Shown here: piece by piece, positions 16,775 to 25,220 of the stretch | Layout of the letters: the number at the start of each line of letters is the position of its first letter | How positions within the stretch are numbered: the stretch's first letter is position 1 | From: Acidobacteriota bacterium | GTDB taxonomy: Bacteria; Acidobacteriota; JAAYUB01 | Assembly: GCA_018001935.1 (NCBI GenBank) | Contig: JAGNHB010000010.1 | Span: forward strand, 1 to 64,000 | Direction of reading: 5' to 3' | DNA length: 64,000 nucleotides | Notes under the pieces: model-generated | Seen by the model: only the letters and a program-made list of their open reading frames with translations | The model's database searches: none | Told to the model about the DNA's origin: nothing | Translations under genes and position numbers: made by a program

Positions 16775-18891
16775 TCAGGGCCTCAGGGGGAGGCCGGGAA
16801 GGGTGCCGTCAAGGTAGAGGGCCAGGACCGCGAGGTCGGCGAGGTCGGACTTGCCGTCCTCGTCGAGGTCCATCCAGCGGGCGTCGGGGGCGCAGGTGCC
16901 GTTGGCCGCGTACCAGCCCGCCAGCAGGACCATGTCCTGGGCGTCCACCACCCCGTCGAGGTTCATGTCGCCGTAGGGCAGGTACGGTTTCCAGGCGCTC
17001 TCGGGGACGTAGACCTGCACCGAGTAGGGCGACATCACGACGTTCGCGCTGTAGCCGAGCCCGTCCTGGGGCTGGGCGTCCGCGGTCACGTAGTGACCCT
17101 CGGCGTCCTGGAAGTCCGCGGAGTAGCGGCGGCTGTCGCCGTGGAAGACGCACACCCACCGCCCGGCGAAGGGCAGCCCGACCCGGTAGGCGCTCCGGGA
17201 CTCGTTCCGGAAGTTGGCGATCACCACGGCGTCGTCGGCGCCGCCGCCGGCGTTCCAGCGGTGCCAGCAGAGGACCTTCTGGGTGTCGTCCACCCGGAAG
17301 ACGTTGATGTTGGAGGCGCGCAGCCCGGGGTGGGCCTTGCGGAGCCGGATCATGTCCTGGTACAGGGTGAAGATGCCGGCGTAGGCGGCCTTGTAGGCCC
17401 AGTTGATGCGCCCGTCGTAGGAGCCGCCGGAGCCGTCGGTGTCGGCCCACCAGCCGTCCATGAGGTACTCCTGGCCCATGAAGATCATGGGCACGCCGCA
17501 CGCGGTGAAGAGGACCGCCGCCCCCAGGGTGGAGCGCTTGCGGGCCCAGTAGCTGTCCGGGTCGGCGCTGTCGATCTCCGAGGGGACCCGCTGCTTGCCG
17601 TTGGCGTCCTCGTCGTGGCTCTCGGTGTAGATCACCTGGTGGGTGGCGGTGTTCTGGTAGGACGGGACGATGGCGTCCCGGACGGACGTCATGCTCCGGG
17701 TGTTGTCGTCGGCGGGCTTGATGGCGGCCCGGAGCGTGTGGACGAACCGGGCGTGCCACTGGGAGTCGAACCCCATGGACCACGGCGGGTTGGACGTCAC
17801 GGGGGCGGTGATCTCCCCGTAGTTCTGCAGGTCCTCGGCGATCATGAAGACGGCGGGGTGCTCCGTGTCGAAGGTGGTGTTCATCTCCTTGAGGAGGTTC
17901 CAGCCGTCCATGAGGTCGGTGCCGTCCTTCTGGCGGATGTAGAGGGTGGCGTCCCAGCGGAGGCCGTCCACGTGGAACTCCTGGATCCAGTACCGGGTGT
18001 TGTCCAGGATGAAGCGGCGGACCTCGGCCCGGGAGTAGTCCGGCCGGGTGTCACCCCAGGGGTGTCGGCGCGCCAGTCGTTGTAGAAGTAGATCCCCCCG
18101 CGGTACTCCGCCGGGGAGCTGGTGTTGTACCAGCCGTCGTACTGCCACAGGTCCAGGTCCCACGGGCCGTAGTGGTTGTGGACCACGTCGAGGACCACGG
18201 CGATCCCGGCCTGGTGGCAGGCGTCCACGAAGGCCTTGAAACCGTCGGGCCCGCCGTAGGTGCTCTCGGGGGTGAAGGGGAGGGAGGGGTTGTAACCCCA
18301 GGACCGCTCACCCTGGAACTCGCCCACGGGGAGGACCTCCACCGCGTTGACGCCCAGCTCGACGAGGTAGGGGACCTTGCCGAGGGCGTCCCGGAAGGTG
18401 GCGGGGGAGTTGGACACGCCGTCGTTGCGCCCGCTGAAGGTCCCCACGTGCATCTCGTAGATCACCCAGCGGTCGGGGGAGGGGGCCGTGAAGCCGGCGT
18501 CCTGCCAGGCATGGGCCGCCGGGTCGTAGACGTAGCACCAGCCCGCCGAGTGCTCGACTTTCCGGGCGTAAGGGTCCATCTTGAAGAGGTTGTTGTTGAA
18601 GTACCCCAGGATGCGGTACTTGTAGCTGTCCCCCGGCTGAGCGCCCGGGACGGTGGCCTGCCAGATCCCGCCGCCCACCTCGGTCATGGCGGCGGGGGAC
18701 CCGGAGAAGCTTCCCTCCACCGACACGCTCTTGGCGTTGGGCGCCCAGACGCGGAACACCACGCCGCCGCCGGGCAGCACCGTGGCGCCCAGGGCCGCGG
18801 CGTCGCCGGGGGCGTTCGCCACGGGGGTCGAGGCTCCGACGACCGGGCCGAACAGGATGAAAACAAACAACAAGATGGTGTTTCTCGCCAT
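16775..18891 (-). CDS. Secreted GH13 alpha-glucan enzyme with CBM48 and dockerin-like domains, frameshifted
   Basis: The gene reads as two frames joined near 18059. Residues 1-20 are a signal peptide. A CBM48/isoamylase-N domain follows (VVFRVWAPNAKSVSVEGSF). The GH13 barrel has all four conserved regions: DVVHNH, DGLRWDATLY (nucleophile Asp), MIAEDL (acid/base Glu) and TESHDE. The C-terminus has two dockerin-type calcium loops (DMNLDGVVDAQD and DLDEDGKSDLAD). The frame breaks in a C4/G4 run, where one extra C restores the expected DTPWGDTRPDYSR. This may be a sequencing error or a recent mutation. If intact, the protein of about 705 residues would hydrolyse or branch alpha-glucans outside the cell. 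Confidence 0.8.
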
Positions 18892-19094
18892 GGGTCACCC
18901 CTGCGTCATTTTTCCCGCGTGATCTCGAACTCGTCGTCGACCGGTTCCGGCGACCGAAGCGCTTGGGCCGGCCCGACGGCGGCAGCTTCGGATGCCGCCG
19001 CCGGGCGCCCGGTCCCGGGCTCCGGGCAGCTCTCGAGCTAAAGCGTGTCGTAACTCAGGTCCGGTCCGCCGGGCCATTCCACCGGAGCGGGATT

Positions 19095-21416
19095 CTACCC
19101 GCGTTTTAAAAACGCCAGGGCCTGGTCGTTGTCGCCGTCCATGATGACGGAGAGGGTGGCGTCGTTGGCGGCGCGGGGCACGTGGATGACGCTGACCACG
19201 TGCTCCAGCGCTTTTGCGCCCGGCACGAACTTCCGCAGGAGGTTGGCCGACTCCCTGAAGAACGGTTCGTTGAAGAAAACCCCCTTGTCGTCGGGGTAGA
19301 GGGGCAGGTAACGGATGTTGGCCTCCACCAGGTCCTGGAAGAAGTGGGTCCCGAAGGAAAGTTCCGGAACGTAGCCCTTCTTGGTCTTGGCGATTTCGAT
19401 GAGCATGGCGGTGTTGTTGATGTCGCTGTAGGTGACCCGCACGCCCAGCTTGATGTCGCCGCGGCTGCCCCAGCGGCCCGGCCCCATCAGGAGGAACTTC
19501 CGGGTGGGCAGCTTGGAGTTGAGCTCGGCCACCAGCTTGCCGACCGCCACCAGGTCGTCCATGGTGGGCAGGGCGTCGTAAGCCAGCGGGTCCACGTAAA
19601 CCACGTACTCCAACCCTTCGATTTGTGCCGAAGTGACGAAACGATTCGCGGAGAAGAGCCGGTCGCTCTCGGGCACGTCGCGGGGGACGGGGACGGTGAC
19701 CCCGATGTCCCCCATGCTCTGGGGGCGGCACTGGAGGAGGTAGGGCTTGTGGACGTCCCCCTCGAAGGCGAACTCGATGTCCACGGGGTAGCCGAGGGCC
19801 TCCTCGAGGACCTTGAGCATCGCCTTCAGCTCGGGGATGAAGGGGGAGCGCTGGATCAGGTTGGCGAAGGTGACGGTGGGGATACCGTCGTTGAGGTTCA
19901 TCATGTTGCCCACCGTGGGGAGGATCTGGCCGTCCCGGTAGATGGAGAAGACCTGGGACATGGCGGGGAAGTCCTTCCCGCACTCCTGGAGGAGGAAGCC
20001 GAGGTCGAGGGTCTCGAAGCGGCAGGTCTCCATGTTGATGACGTCGATCTTCTTCTGCGAGTAGTAGAGGATGTCCTCGGGGGTGACGTTGACGCGCAGG
20101 CCGGGCTGGGCGGGGCAGATGAGGGTCGGGTAGTCGTCGCCCACGCGGTCGACCGCCCGGGTGCCGAGCCCCGCCACGAGGCGGATGATGCCGTCGGTCC
20201 GCTTGATGCGGGGCGACCAGCGGAACTCGTTGCGGCTCATGGCGACGCCGGCGAAGGCGGGGAAGTAGTACTTGCCCACCCGGCGCCCCACCACCTCCTG
20301 GATGACGATGGCCATTTCCTCGTTGAAGTCGAGGAGTCCGCGCTCGCGGCGGTACTCGATGGGGTCGGGGCCGAAGATGCTGGAGTAGACCTCCACCACC
20401 GCGTCGGAGAGGGCGGCCAGGCGCTGGGTCTTGGTCCCCACGTTGGGGACGAAGAGGCTCTTGTACTTGCCGGCGAAGGCGGAGCCGAGGCTGTCTTCCA
20501 GGAGGCTCGAGGAGCGGACGATGATGGGCCTGTCGCCGAAGTCGTCCAGGGCCAGGCTCAGCTTGGTGACGATCCCGGGGGAGAGGGGGGAGTTCTTGAA
20601 GATCTGCTCCAGGTAGCCGAACTCCTTGCGGATCTCCGAGGTGTTCCGGTACTTGATGCTGGGGACCTCCTCCAGGGCGTTGTAGTGGAGGAAGTCGATG
20701 ATGCCGTCCGAGGTGATGTACCAGGTCTTGGGGACCGTCAGGTTCCGCAGGACGATGTAGTCGGACTGGCTCTCGATGGTGGAGCGCAGGATCCGCTCGG
20801 CGCGGAAGAGGCCCGCCGCCTTGCCGCCCAGCTTGCCGTTGCCGCGGGAGGGGCCGATGGTCCGGGAGACGAGGTCCTGGAAGTCGGTGATGGAGACATG
20901 CTTCTTGGTGGTGTTGATGTACTCCAGGTTCTCGCTGAGGAAGCGGCGGATCAGGGCGGCGCGGATGCCGTTGCTCTCGTCGGGGGAGAAGCAGCGGGAG
21001 GCGTCGGGGATGAGGGTGTAGCGGTGGATGGCGTCGGTGATCTCCGCCAGGGAGCAGTCGCGGCGCTCGATGGCGTTGGTGAAGAAGAGGAGCTGGTCCT
21101 GCTTCATCCAGAGGCTGATCATGGTGGCGATCTCCTCGTCGTCGAGGACCTGGGAGGCGATGTTGAAGACCTCGTCGATGAACCTTTCCAGCTGGGTGAG
21201 CTCCACGCGGGGGGAGGGCTCGTTGGGGTTGTAGTTCACCTCCTCCAGGCGGCGCTCCGTGGCCTCGTTGAGGCGGAGCATGAGGTCCTCCGCCTCCTTC
21301 ACGTTGCGTTTGAAGAGGTAGTTCATCATCTTGCGGCCGATGCGGTTCAGCACCGTCGGGTTGATCTCCCGCAGGAGATCCACGATCACGGCCCACTCTG
21401 CTTTCGGGTTGGACAT
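19095..21416 (-). CDS. PEP/pyruvate-binding (PPDK N-domain) protein lacking the phosphohistidine domain
   Basis: This 773-residue cytoplasmic protein has a helical region (1-190) and then an ATP-grasp domain like that of PEP synthase and pyruvate phosphate dikinase. GNGKLGGKAAGL lies near 203, PIIVRSSSLLEDSLGSAFAG near 312, and DIEFAFEGD with LQCRPQS near 560. After this the usual swivelling domain with the catalytic histidine (TSHA motif) and the TIM barrel are missing. Instead there are about 200 residues with GPGRWGSRGDIKLGV and HFFQDLVEANIRYLPLYP. It therefore cannot be a complete PEP synthase. It may be a phosphotransferase that acts on a protein or on rRNA/tRNA, but this is a guess. The start is ATG 21416. 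Confidence 0.75.
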   Translation of the reverse strand: MSNPKAEWAVIVDLLREINPTVLNRIGRKMMNYLFKRNVKEAEDLMLRLNEATERRLEEVNYNPNEPSPRVELTQLERFIDEVFNIASQVLDDEEIATMISLWMKQDQLLFFTNAIERRDCSLAEITDAIHRYTLIPDASRCFSPDESNGIRAALIRRFLSENLEYINTTKKHVSITDFQDLVSRTIGPSRGNGKLGGKAAGLFRAERILRSTIESQSDYIVLRNLTVPKTWYITSDGIIDFLHYNALEEVPSIKYRNTSEIRKEFGYLEQIFKNSPLSPGIVTKLSLALDDFGDRPIIVRSSSLLEDSLGSAFAGKYKSLFVPNVGTKTQRLAALSDAVVEVYSSIFGPDPIEYRRERGLLDFNEEMAIVIQEVVGRRVGKYYFPAFAGVAMSRNEFRWSPRIKRTDGIIRLVAGLGTRAVDRVGDDYPTLICPAQPGLRVNVTPEDILYYSQKKIDVINMETCRFETLDLGFLLQECGKDFPAMSQVFSIYRDGQILPTVGNMMNLNDGIPTVTFANLIQRSPFIPELKAMLKVLEEALGYPVDIEFAFEGDVHKPYLLQCRPQSMGDIGVTVPVPRDVPESDRLFSANRFVTSAQIEGLEYVVYVDPLAYDALPTMDDLVAVGKLVAELNSKLPTRKFLLMGPGRWGSRGDIKLGVRVTYSDINNTAMLIEIAKTKKGYVPELSFGTHFFQDLVEANIRYLPLYPDDKGVFFNEPFFRESANLLRKFVPGAKALEHVVSVIHVPRAANDATLSVIMDGDNDQALAFLKRG

Positions 21417-21440
21417 GGGTGAAAACCTCGCAAAAAGGTG

Positions 21441-21900
21441 TTTAGGCTGTAGGCAGTAGGGGTTTAGCCTGATCGCCTCTGACCTTGGGGCGTATCGAAC
21501 GGATAAGTGCCCCGAGAACTCTCTCGGCCTCATCAATCTTGTTGATGCATATGGTGTTCTGCTCTGTACTTAAATATCCCAGACGGTTCGACAGTCCGAC
21601 CTGGTAGTGCAACTCCCGAAGGGAGCCGAACGCCATGGTCAAAAAACGGAGGTATTCCGATCCCGACTCTCTGGCACATCCCTCGACGATGTTCGAAGCT
21701 GCCGAAACCGCCGCTCTCCGCATCTGGGAAGTCAGGCCGTAGACTTCTTCTCTGGGAAAGGTCCTCGTGATCTGATAGGTCAGGATCGCGACCTCATCGG
21801 CCAGTTCAAACGCCCTGAGCTTGGTATGATCCCGCATTCTGACTGCTCCTCGCCTCTCTTCCGGACCTAAACCCCTACAGCCTAAACCCCTACAGCCTAA
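21441..21900 (-). mobile_element. S23/IVS-like cassette with terminal inverted repeats
   Basis: A gene for a four-helix-bundle protein is bounded by inverted copies of TTAGGCTGTAGG...GGTTTAG: one at 21441-21470 and a doubled one at 21865-21900. The right copy supplies the stop codon of the serA-like gene (CTA at 21897-21899). The left copy encodes the last residues and stop of the cassette protein. Intervening sequences of 23S rRNA genes in other bacteria have the same build, with the same protein family between complementary ends. Here the cassette lies between protein genes. Confidence 0.6.
21442..21837 (-). CDS. Four-helix-bundle protein (S23/IVS-encoded family)
   Basis: This 131-residue protein matches the 23S rRNA intervening-sequence (S23) family. 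It has LRAFELADEVAILTYQITR at the N-terminus, then GLTSQMRRAAVSAASNIVEG near residue 36, and EYLRFLTMAFGSLRELHYQV near 62. These are the typical conserved blocks. The members form small basic helical bundles, probably nucleic-acid binding, and relatives serve as accessory proteins of diversity-generating retroelements. No reverse transcriptase is nearby. The C-terminal AKPLLPTA is encoded by the repeat that bounds the cassette. Start ATG 21837. Confidence 0.88.
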   Translation of the reverse strand: MRDHTKLRAFELADEVAILTYQITRTFPREEVYGLTSQMRRAAVSAASNIVEGCARESGSEYLRFLTMAFGSLRELHYQVGLSNRLGYLSTEQNTICINKIDEAERVLGALIRSIRPKVRGDQAKPLLPTA

Positions 21901-22820
21901 TTGACCTTGAACCTCACATCCCCCTTCTCGAAAAAGTCCACGATCTGGCGGGCGGAAGCGAGGCCGGCGTTGATGTTGGCCTCCTCGGTCTGGGCGCCCA
22001 GCTTCTTCTGGGTGAAGAAGCAGCGGCCCGGGAACTTCTCGAGGAGCGTCGCCTTGCAGGCCGGCTCCACGTCAGCGCCGTACATGAAGTCCTTCCGTTC
22101 CTCGAACATCCTGACCAGCGAGGCCTCGTCCACCACCTCCGCCCGGGCGGTGTTGATGAGGGTGGCGCCGGGCTTCATCTTCGACATCAGCTCGAAGTTG
22201 ATGGAGTTGACCGTTTCTTTCGTCTTGGGCAGGTGCAGGGAGACGTACTCGCAGGCCTCGTAGAGCGCGGCGGCGGTGGTCACGGCCTTGACGCCCTCGG
22301 CCGCGATCCTGTCCGCGGGGACGTAGGGGTCGAAGGCGAGCGTCGTCATTCCGAAGCCGGCGGCAATCTTCGCCACCCAGCGGCCGATGTTGCCGTAGGC
22401 GTGGATGCCCAGGGTCTTGCCGCGCAGTTCCGTCCCGGACTTGCCGGTGTAGCCCTGGCGGGCCAGGTTCAGCATGATCCCGAAGACCAGCTCGGCCACG
22501 GCGTTGGAGTTCTGGCCGGGGGTGTTCATGACCACGACGCCCTTCTCGGTGGACGCCTTGAGGTCGATGTTGTCGAAGCCGGCCCCGGCGCGCACCACGA
22601 TCTTGAGCTTCGGGGCGGCGGCCAGGACCTCGGGGGTCACCAGGTCGCTGCGGACGATGAGGGCGTCCACGTCCGCCACGGCGGCGAGAAGATCTTTCGG
22701 GTCCTTGTAGTTCTCGAGGAAGACCGGCTCGTAACGGGCCTGGACGAGGATGTCCCGGATCCCCTGGCTGGCGACCTTGGCAAAGGCCTTTTCCGTGGCG
22801 GTCAAGACTTTTTTCGACAT
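21897..22820 (-). CDS. serA: D-2-hydroxyacid dehydrogenase, phosphoglycerate dehydrogenase-like
   Basis: This 307-residue enzyme is the short form of D-3-phosphoglycerate dehydrogenase, without ACT domain. It would oxidise 3-phosphoglycerate in the first step of serine synthesis. The catalytic Arg/Glu/His area is partly visible (NTARAEVVDE near 230). VVRAGAGFDNIDLKA near 75 is the substrate loop. The Rossmann motif reads HAYGNIGR, with alanine replacing the first glycine of GxGxxG. The end of the barrel has KKLGAQTEEAN instead of the usual PHxGGxT, so the catalytic histidine is absent at its usual place. Substrate assignment is therefore moderate. The ribosome site AGGAGG lies 6 nt before the ATG. 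Confidence 0.75.
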   Translation of the reverse strand: MSKKVLTATEKAFAKVASQGIRDILVQARYEPVFLENYKDPKDLLAAVADVDALIVRSDLVTPEVLAAAPKLKIVVRAGAGFDNIDLKASTEKGVVVMNTPGQNSNAVAELVFGIMLNLARQGYTGKSGTELRGKTLGIHAYGNIGRWVAKIAAGFGMTTLAFDPYVPADRIAAEGVKAVTTAAALYEACEYVSLHLPKTKETVNSINFELMSKMKPGATLINTARAEVVDEASLVRMFEERKDFMYGADVEPACKATLLEKFPGRCFFTQKKLGAQTEEANINAGLASARQIVDFFEKGDVRFKVN

Positions 22821-23033
22821 GATGCTCCTCCTGGGTGATCTGTTGCCCCTGTTGTCCGACGCGTCGCGCGCTGCAAGGGGGAGAGGGAATGCCGCGCGTC
22901 GATTCCGTCCGGTTGCGCTCCCCGCGTCCCGTCAGGGGTACTGGGGGCATTTTATGCCGGGGCGGGGAAGAATTCAAGAAGGCAGAATTCCGGATTCGGG
23001 ATTCTTGGGACGGGAACCGGGGAATCCGGCCTC

Positions 23034-23078
23034 CAAGGGACCAAAGGACCAAAAGGACCAAAGGGACCAAAGGGACCG
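23034..23078. repeat. AAAGGACC-type heptamer run
   Basis: Five or six consecutive units of GGGACCAAA/GGACCAAAA lie head to tail. Other members are at 15041, 40008, 47904, 48055 and 51348. Confidence 0.8.
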
Positions 23079-23136
23079 CGCGTGGCGGAAACGATAACCC
23101 CGTCACGGGCCGGGCCGGCACGATAAAACTCGCCGC

Positions 23137-23204
23137 CCGCGCCGCTCCGGCAACCTGCGCGGCGCGATCAAAGCGGCGCTCCGGCAGCCTGCGCGCCGCA
23201 CTCC
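23137..23204 (-). repeat. 68-bp dispersed repeat, copy B
   Basis: This is the reverse complement of 9865-9932 with about three substitutions. It lies in the gene-free stretch before the M64 peptidase gene's 3' end. The sharp match of a full 68 bases 13 kb apart, in intergenic DNA, indicates a defined element and not chance GC richness. Confidence 0.85.
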
Positions 23205-23275
23205 CCAGGATGCGCTTTTCCCGCTCCGCCGGCTCCCCGATCCCCTTCTTCCTGTCTCCTGCCTTCCTCCCCCGT

Positions 23276-24649
23276 TCAGCGCGCGAACCAGCCCGCGAAC
23301 CACGCCACGTCGGCGGCGGTGAGGCTTCCGTCGGAGTCCAGGTCGCCGCAGGCGGGGCAGAGGCAGGGGTCCGTCCCCGGCGCGATTCGGCCGGCCACCG
23401 TGTTCTGGAGAACGGCGAGGTCCCGCGTGTCCACCCCGCCATCCTGGTTCAGGTCGCCGGCGGGGCCCACGGTCACCTGCCATTGGGTAAAGCCGTAGAG
23501 GAGGTTCTCCGGGTCGTACCGGACGGACGGCGTCCGGTCGCGGGTCTCGGCCCGGACGGTCCAGGCGCCGGGGCCCCACTGCCGCGGGTTGAAATAGAAC
23601 GCCGTCCCGGCGCCGGCGAGGGCCCCGTTGACGAACCAGTCGGTCTGCACGCTGTCCCAGGCATTCTGCACCGTGGTGACGGTGAAGGCGAGGTCCCCCA
23701 GGAGGTGGGTTTTCAGGGTGGAGGCCGAAGGGCTTCGGGCCTCGATGGGGTGAACGAGGTCGTAGATCCGCAGGATGAGCTGCTCCTCGTTGACGGGGTC
23801 GAAGGGCTTGCCCAGGGTCCGCATCTTCGAGTCCAGGGTGGGGCGGTACAGGCCGGTGAAGCAGTAGCCGGCGCCCTCGTAGAGCCCGGGCTCCCCCTGG
23901 GCCAGGTCGTCGGTGGGGACCGGGGTCGCGGGGTCGATCCACCCCGTCGGCGGCCCCCCGCCCGCGTTCCACTTGATGTGGTCCCGCCGGGTCTCGGCCG
24001 TGACGTTGGGGTACCCCGGCTCGGTCGGGGCGGTGCAGTCGTACTCGGCGTATTCGTCGCCCAGGAGGCCGAAGCTGTGCCCGATCTCGTGCAGGGCCAG
24101 TTCCAGGGACGCCCCGTTCGTCGAGATCACGGCATAGGCCCCCCCGGAACCGCCGTACTTCGGGTCATTCACCAGGACCAGGACGATGTCCTGCATGTCG
24201 GCGTCGACACTGCGGTTCAAGACCTCCCGGACTTTTTGCGTGTTCACGCACAGCCCCCGCTCCCGGCCCAGGCACCAGAAGGAGGCGTCCAGGGCCGTGT
24301 CGCGGTAGATCCCCTCCGCCGGGTTGTCGGCGCCGGACTCGTCGCTGACGACGTCGATGCGGTGGACGTTGAAATAGACCTCGTAATCCCCGAAGGGACG
24401 GGAATGGAAGAACCCGAAGAGGACGATCCGCTGAACGTCGGCGGCGTATCGGGTCATCTGGGACGCGGTGTAGCCATCGCCGAGGATCACGATGTCCACG
24501 CGGCTGGACGGGCTGCCGTTGTCCAGGACCGTGGTGACCGCCTCGGCGCGGAGGGGGGCGGCAGCCGCGCACAGGGCCAGCAGGAACCACACGACGCGGG
24601 CGCAGGCGGAGGGGCGAAAACGATCCGGGAACGGGAGTTCAGGGCACAC
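23276..24649 (-). CDS. Secreted M64-family metallopeptidase with dockerin-like tail
   Basis: This 457-residue secreted protease belongs to the IgA-peptidase M64 family. The N-terminus carries a signal peptide (VVWFLLALCAAAAPLRAEA, about 19-37). The zinc site HEIGHSFGLLGDEY lies near residue 187, with both histidines, the glutamate and the family's DE pair intact. The last 65 residues hold two dockerin-type calcium loops (DLNQDGGVDTRD and DLDSDGSLTAAD). The start is a GTG at 24649 with GGAGG upstream, overlapping the previous gene by 11 nt. Despite the family name it need not cleave IgA, and most environmental members are of unknown substrate. Confidence 0.88.
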   Translation of the reverse strand: MCPELPFPDRFRPSACARVVWFLLALCAAAAPLRAEAVTTVLDNGSPSSRVDIVILGDGYTASQMTRYAADVQRIVLFGFFHSRPFGDYEVYFNVHRIDVVSDESGADNPAEGIYRDTALDASFWCLGRERGLCVNTQKVREVLNRSVDADMQDIVLVLVNDPKYGGSGGAYAVISTNGASLELALHEIGHSFGLLGDEYAEYDCTAPTEPGYPNVTAETRRDHIKWNAGGGPPTGWIDPATPVPTDDLAQGEPGLYEGAGYCFTGLYRPTLDSKMRTLGKPFDPVNEEQLILRIYDLVHPIEARSPSASTLKTHLLGDLAFTVTTVQNAWDSVQTDWFVNGALAGAGTAFYFNPRQWGPGAWTVRAETRDRTPSVRYDPENLLYGFTQWQVTVGPAGDLNQDGGVDTRDLAVLQNTVAGRIAPGTDPCLCPACGDLDSDGSLTAADVAWFAGWFAR

Positions 24650-25220
24650 GGGGGACCTCCACCCAGCCGAGGAGGAACGGGCGGTGCTCCGTGCCGTCCC
24701 ACCGCGGCGCGTAGATCTCCAGGCGGTGCACGGGGCAGTCCCCGGGGAGGACGACGTCGGCGACCGCATCGTCCCCAAGACCTTCCCGCAGGCTCAACCG
24801 GCCGGGGTCGCCCGTGGCTTCCACCCGGAGGGGGCGGGGGTCCCTCACCAGGCCGCGCCAGCACTCGGCGCCGTCCGCGTCGAAACCCACCACCCGCAGC
24901 AGGCCCGGCGCCAGGCGGCGGCTGCGGTGAACCGGAGGAGCGGAGCCCGAACGGGAGACCGTCTCCAGGCGAAGTGCCGGTTTCCCGTCGGCCGCAAGGG
25001 CGGGAACGCCCCCGGCGGCGGCCGGCGGATCGGCCCCGGACGGGAGCAGGAACCGGACGCGGAGCCGGAGCGACCCCGGGGACGCCGGCGCGATTTCCGG
25101 AGACCACTCCCGGGCAATCTCCGACGGGACGGGACGCGGGGCCTGCCCCCACAAACCAACGGCTGCGGGGAGGGTCAACGCGACCAGCACCGGGATTCGG
25201 AGGAGGGCATGCCGCGTCAT
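24639..25220 (-). CDS. Secreted protein of unknown function
   Basis: This 193-residue protein has a signal peptide (LLRIPVLVALTLPAAVGLWGQ, residues 6-26) and is then probably an all-beta domain (LRLRVRFLLPSG ... HRLEIYAPRWDG). I do not recognise a family. It starts at ATG 25220, overlapping the bshA stop (ATGA), and its own end overlaps the M64 peptidase start. The three genes are therefore co-translated in one operon. A link to the peptidase, for example as a propeptide-like or carrier partner, is plausible but not shown. Confidence 0.75.
   Translation of the reverse strand: MTRHALLRIPVLVALTLPAAVGLWGQAPRPVPSEIAREWSPEIAPASPGSLRLRVRFLLPSGADPPAAAGGVPALAADGKPALRLETVSRSGSAPPVHRSRRLAPGLLRVVGFDADGAECWRGLVRDPRPLRVEATGDPGRLSLREGLGDDAVADVVLPGDCPVHRLEIYAPRWDGTEHRPFLLGWVEVPRVP

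Larger units (their letters stand above)
22821..23275. other. Gene-free, repeat-dense intergenic region
   Basis: These 455 bases between the serA-like start and the M64 peptidase stop hold an AAAGGACC-type heptamer run (23034-23078), copy B of the 68-bp element (23137-23204) and GAATTC/GGATTC fragments near 22973-23005. No gene is supported. Confidence 0.6.

Noticed and set aside
19095-21416. Complete phosphoenolpyruvate synthase
   Set aside because: The phosphohistidine and PEP-binding barrel domains are absent, so the name would mislead.
18895-21422. Long open frames overlapping the PEP-binding gene on both strands
   Set aside because: They translate to low-complexity His/Arg/Gly or Val/Asp/Glu-rich text, the typical shadow of a GC-rich gene. 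The real frame has clear ATP-grasp motifs.
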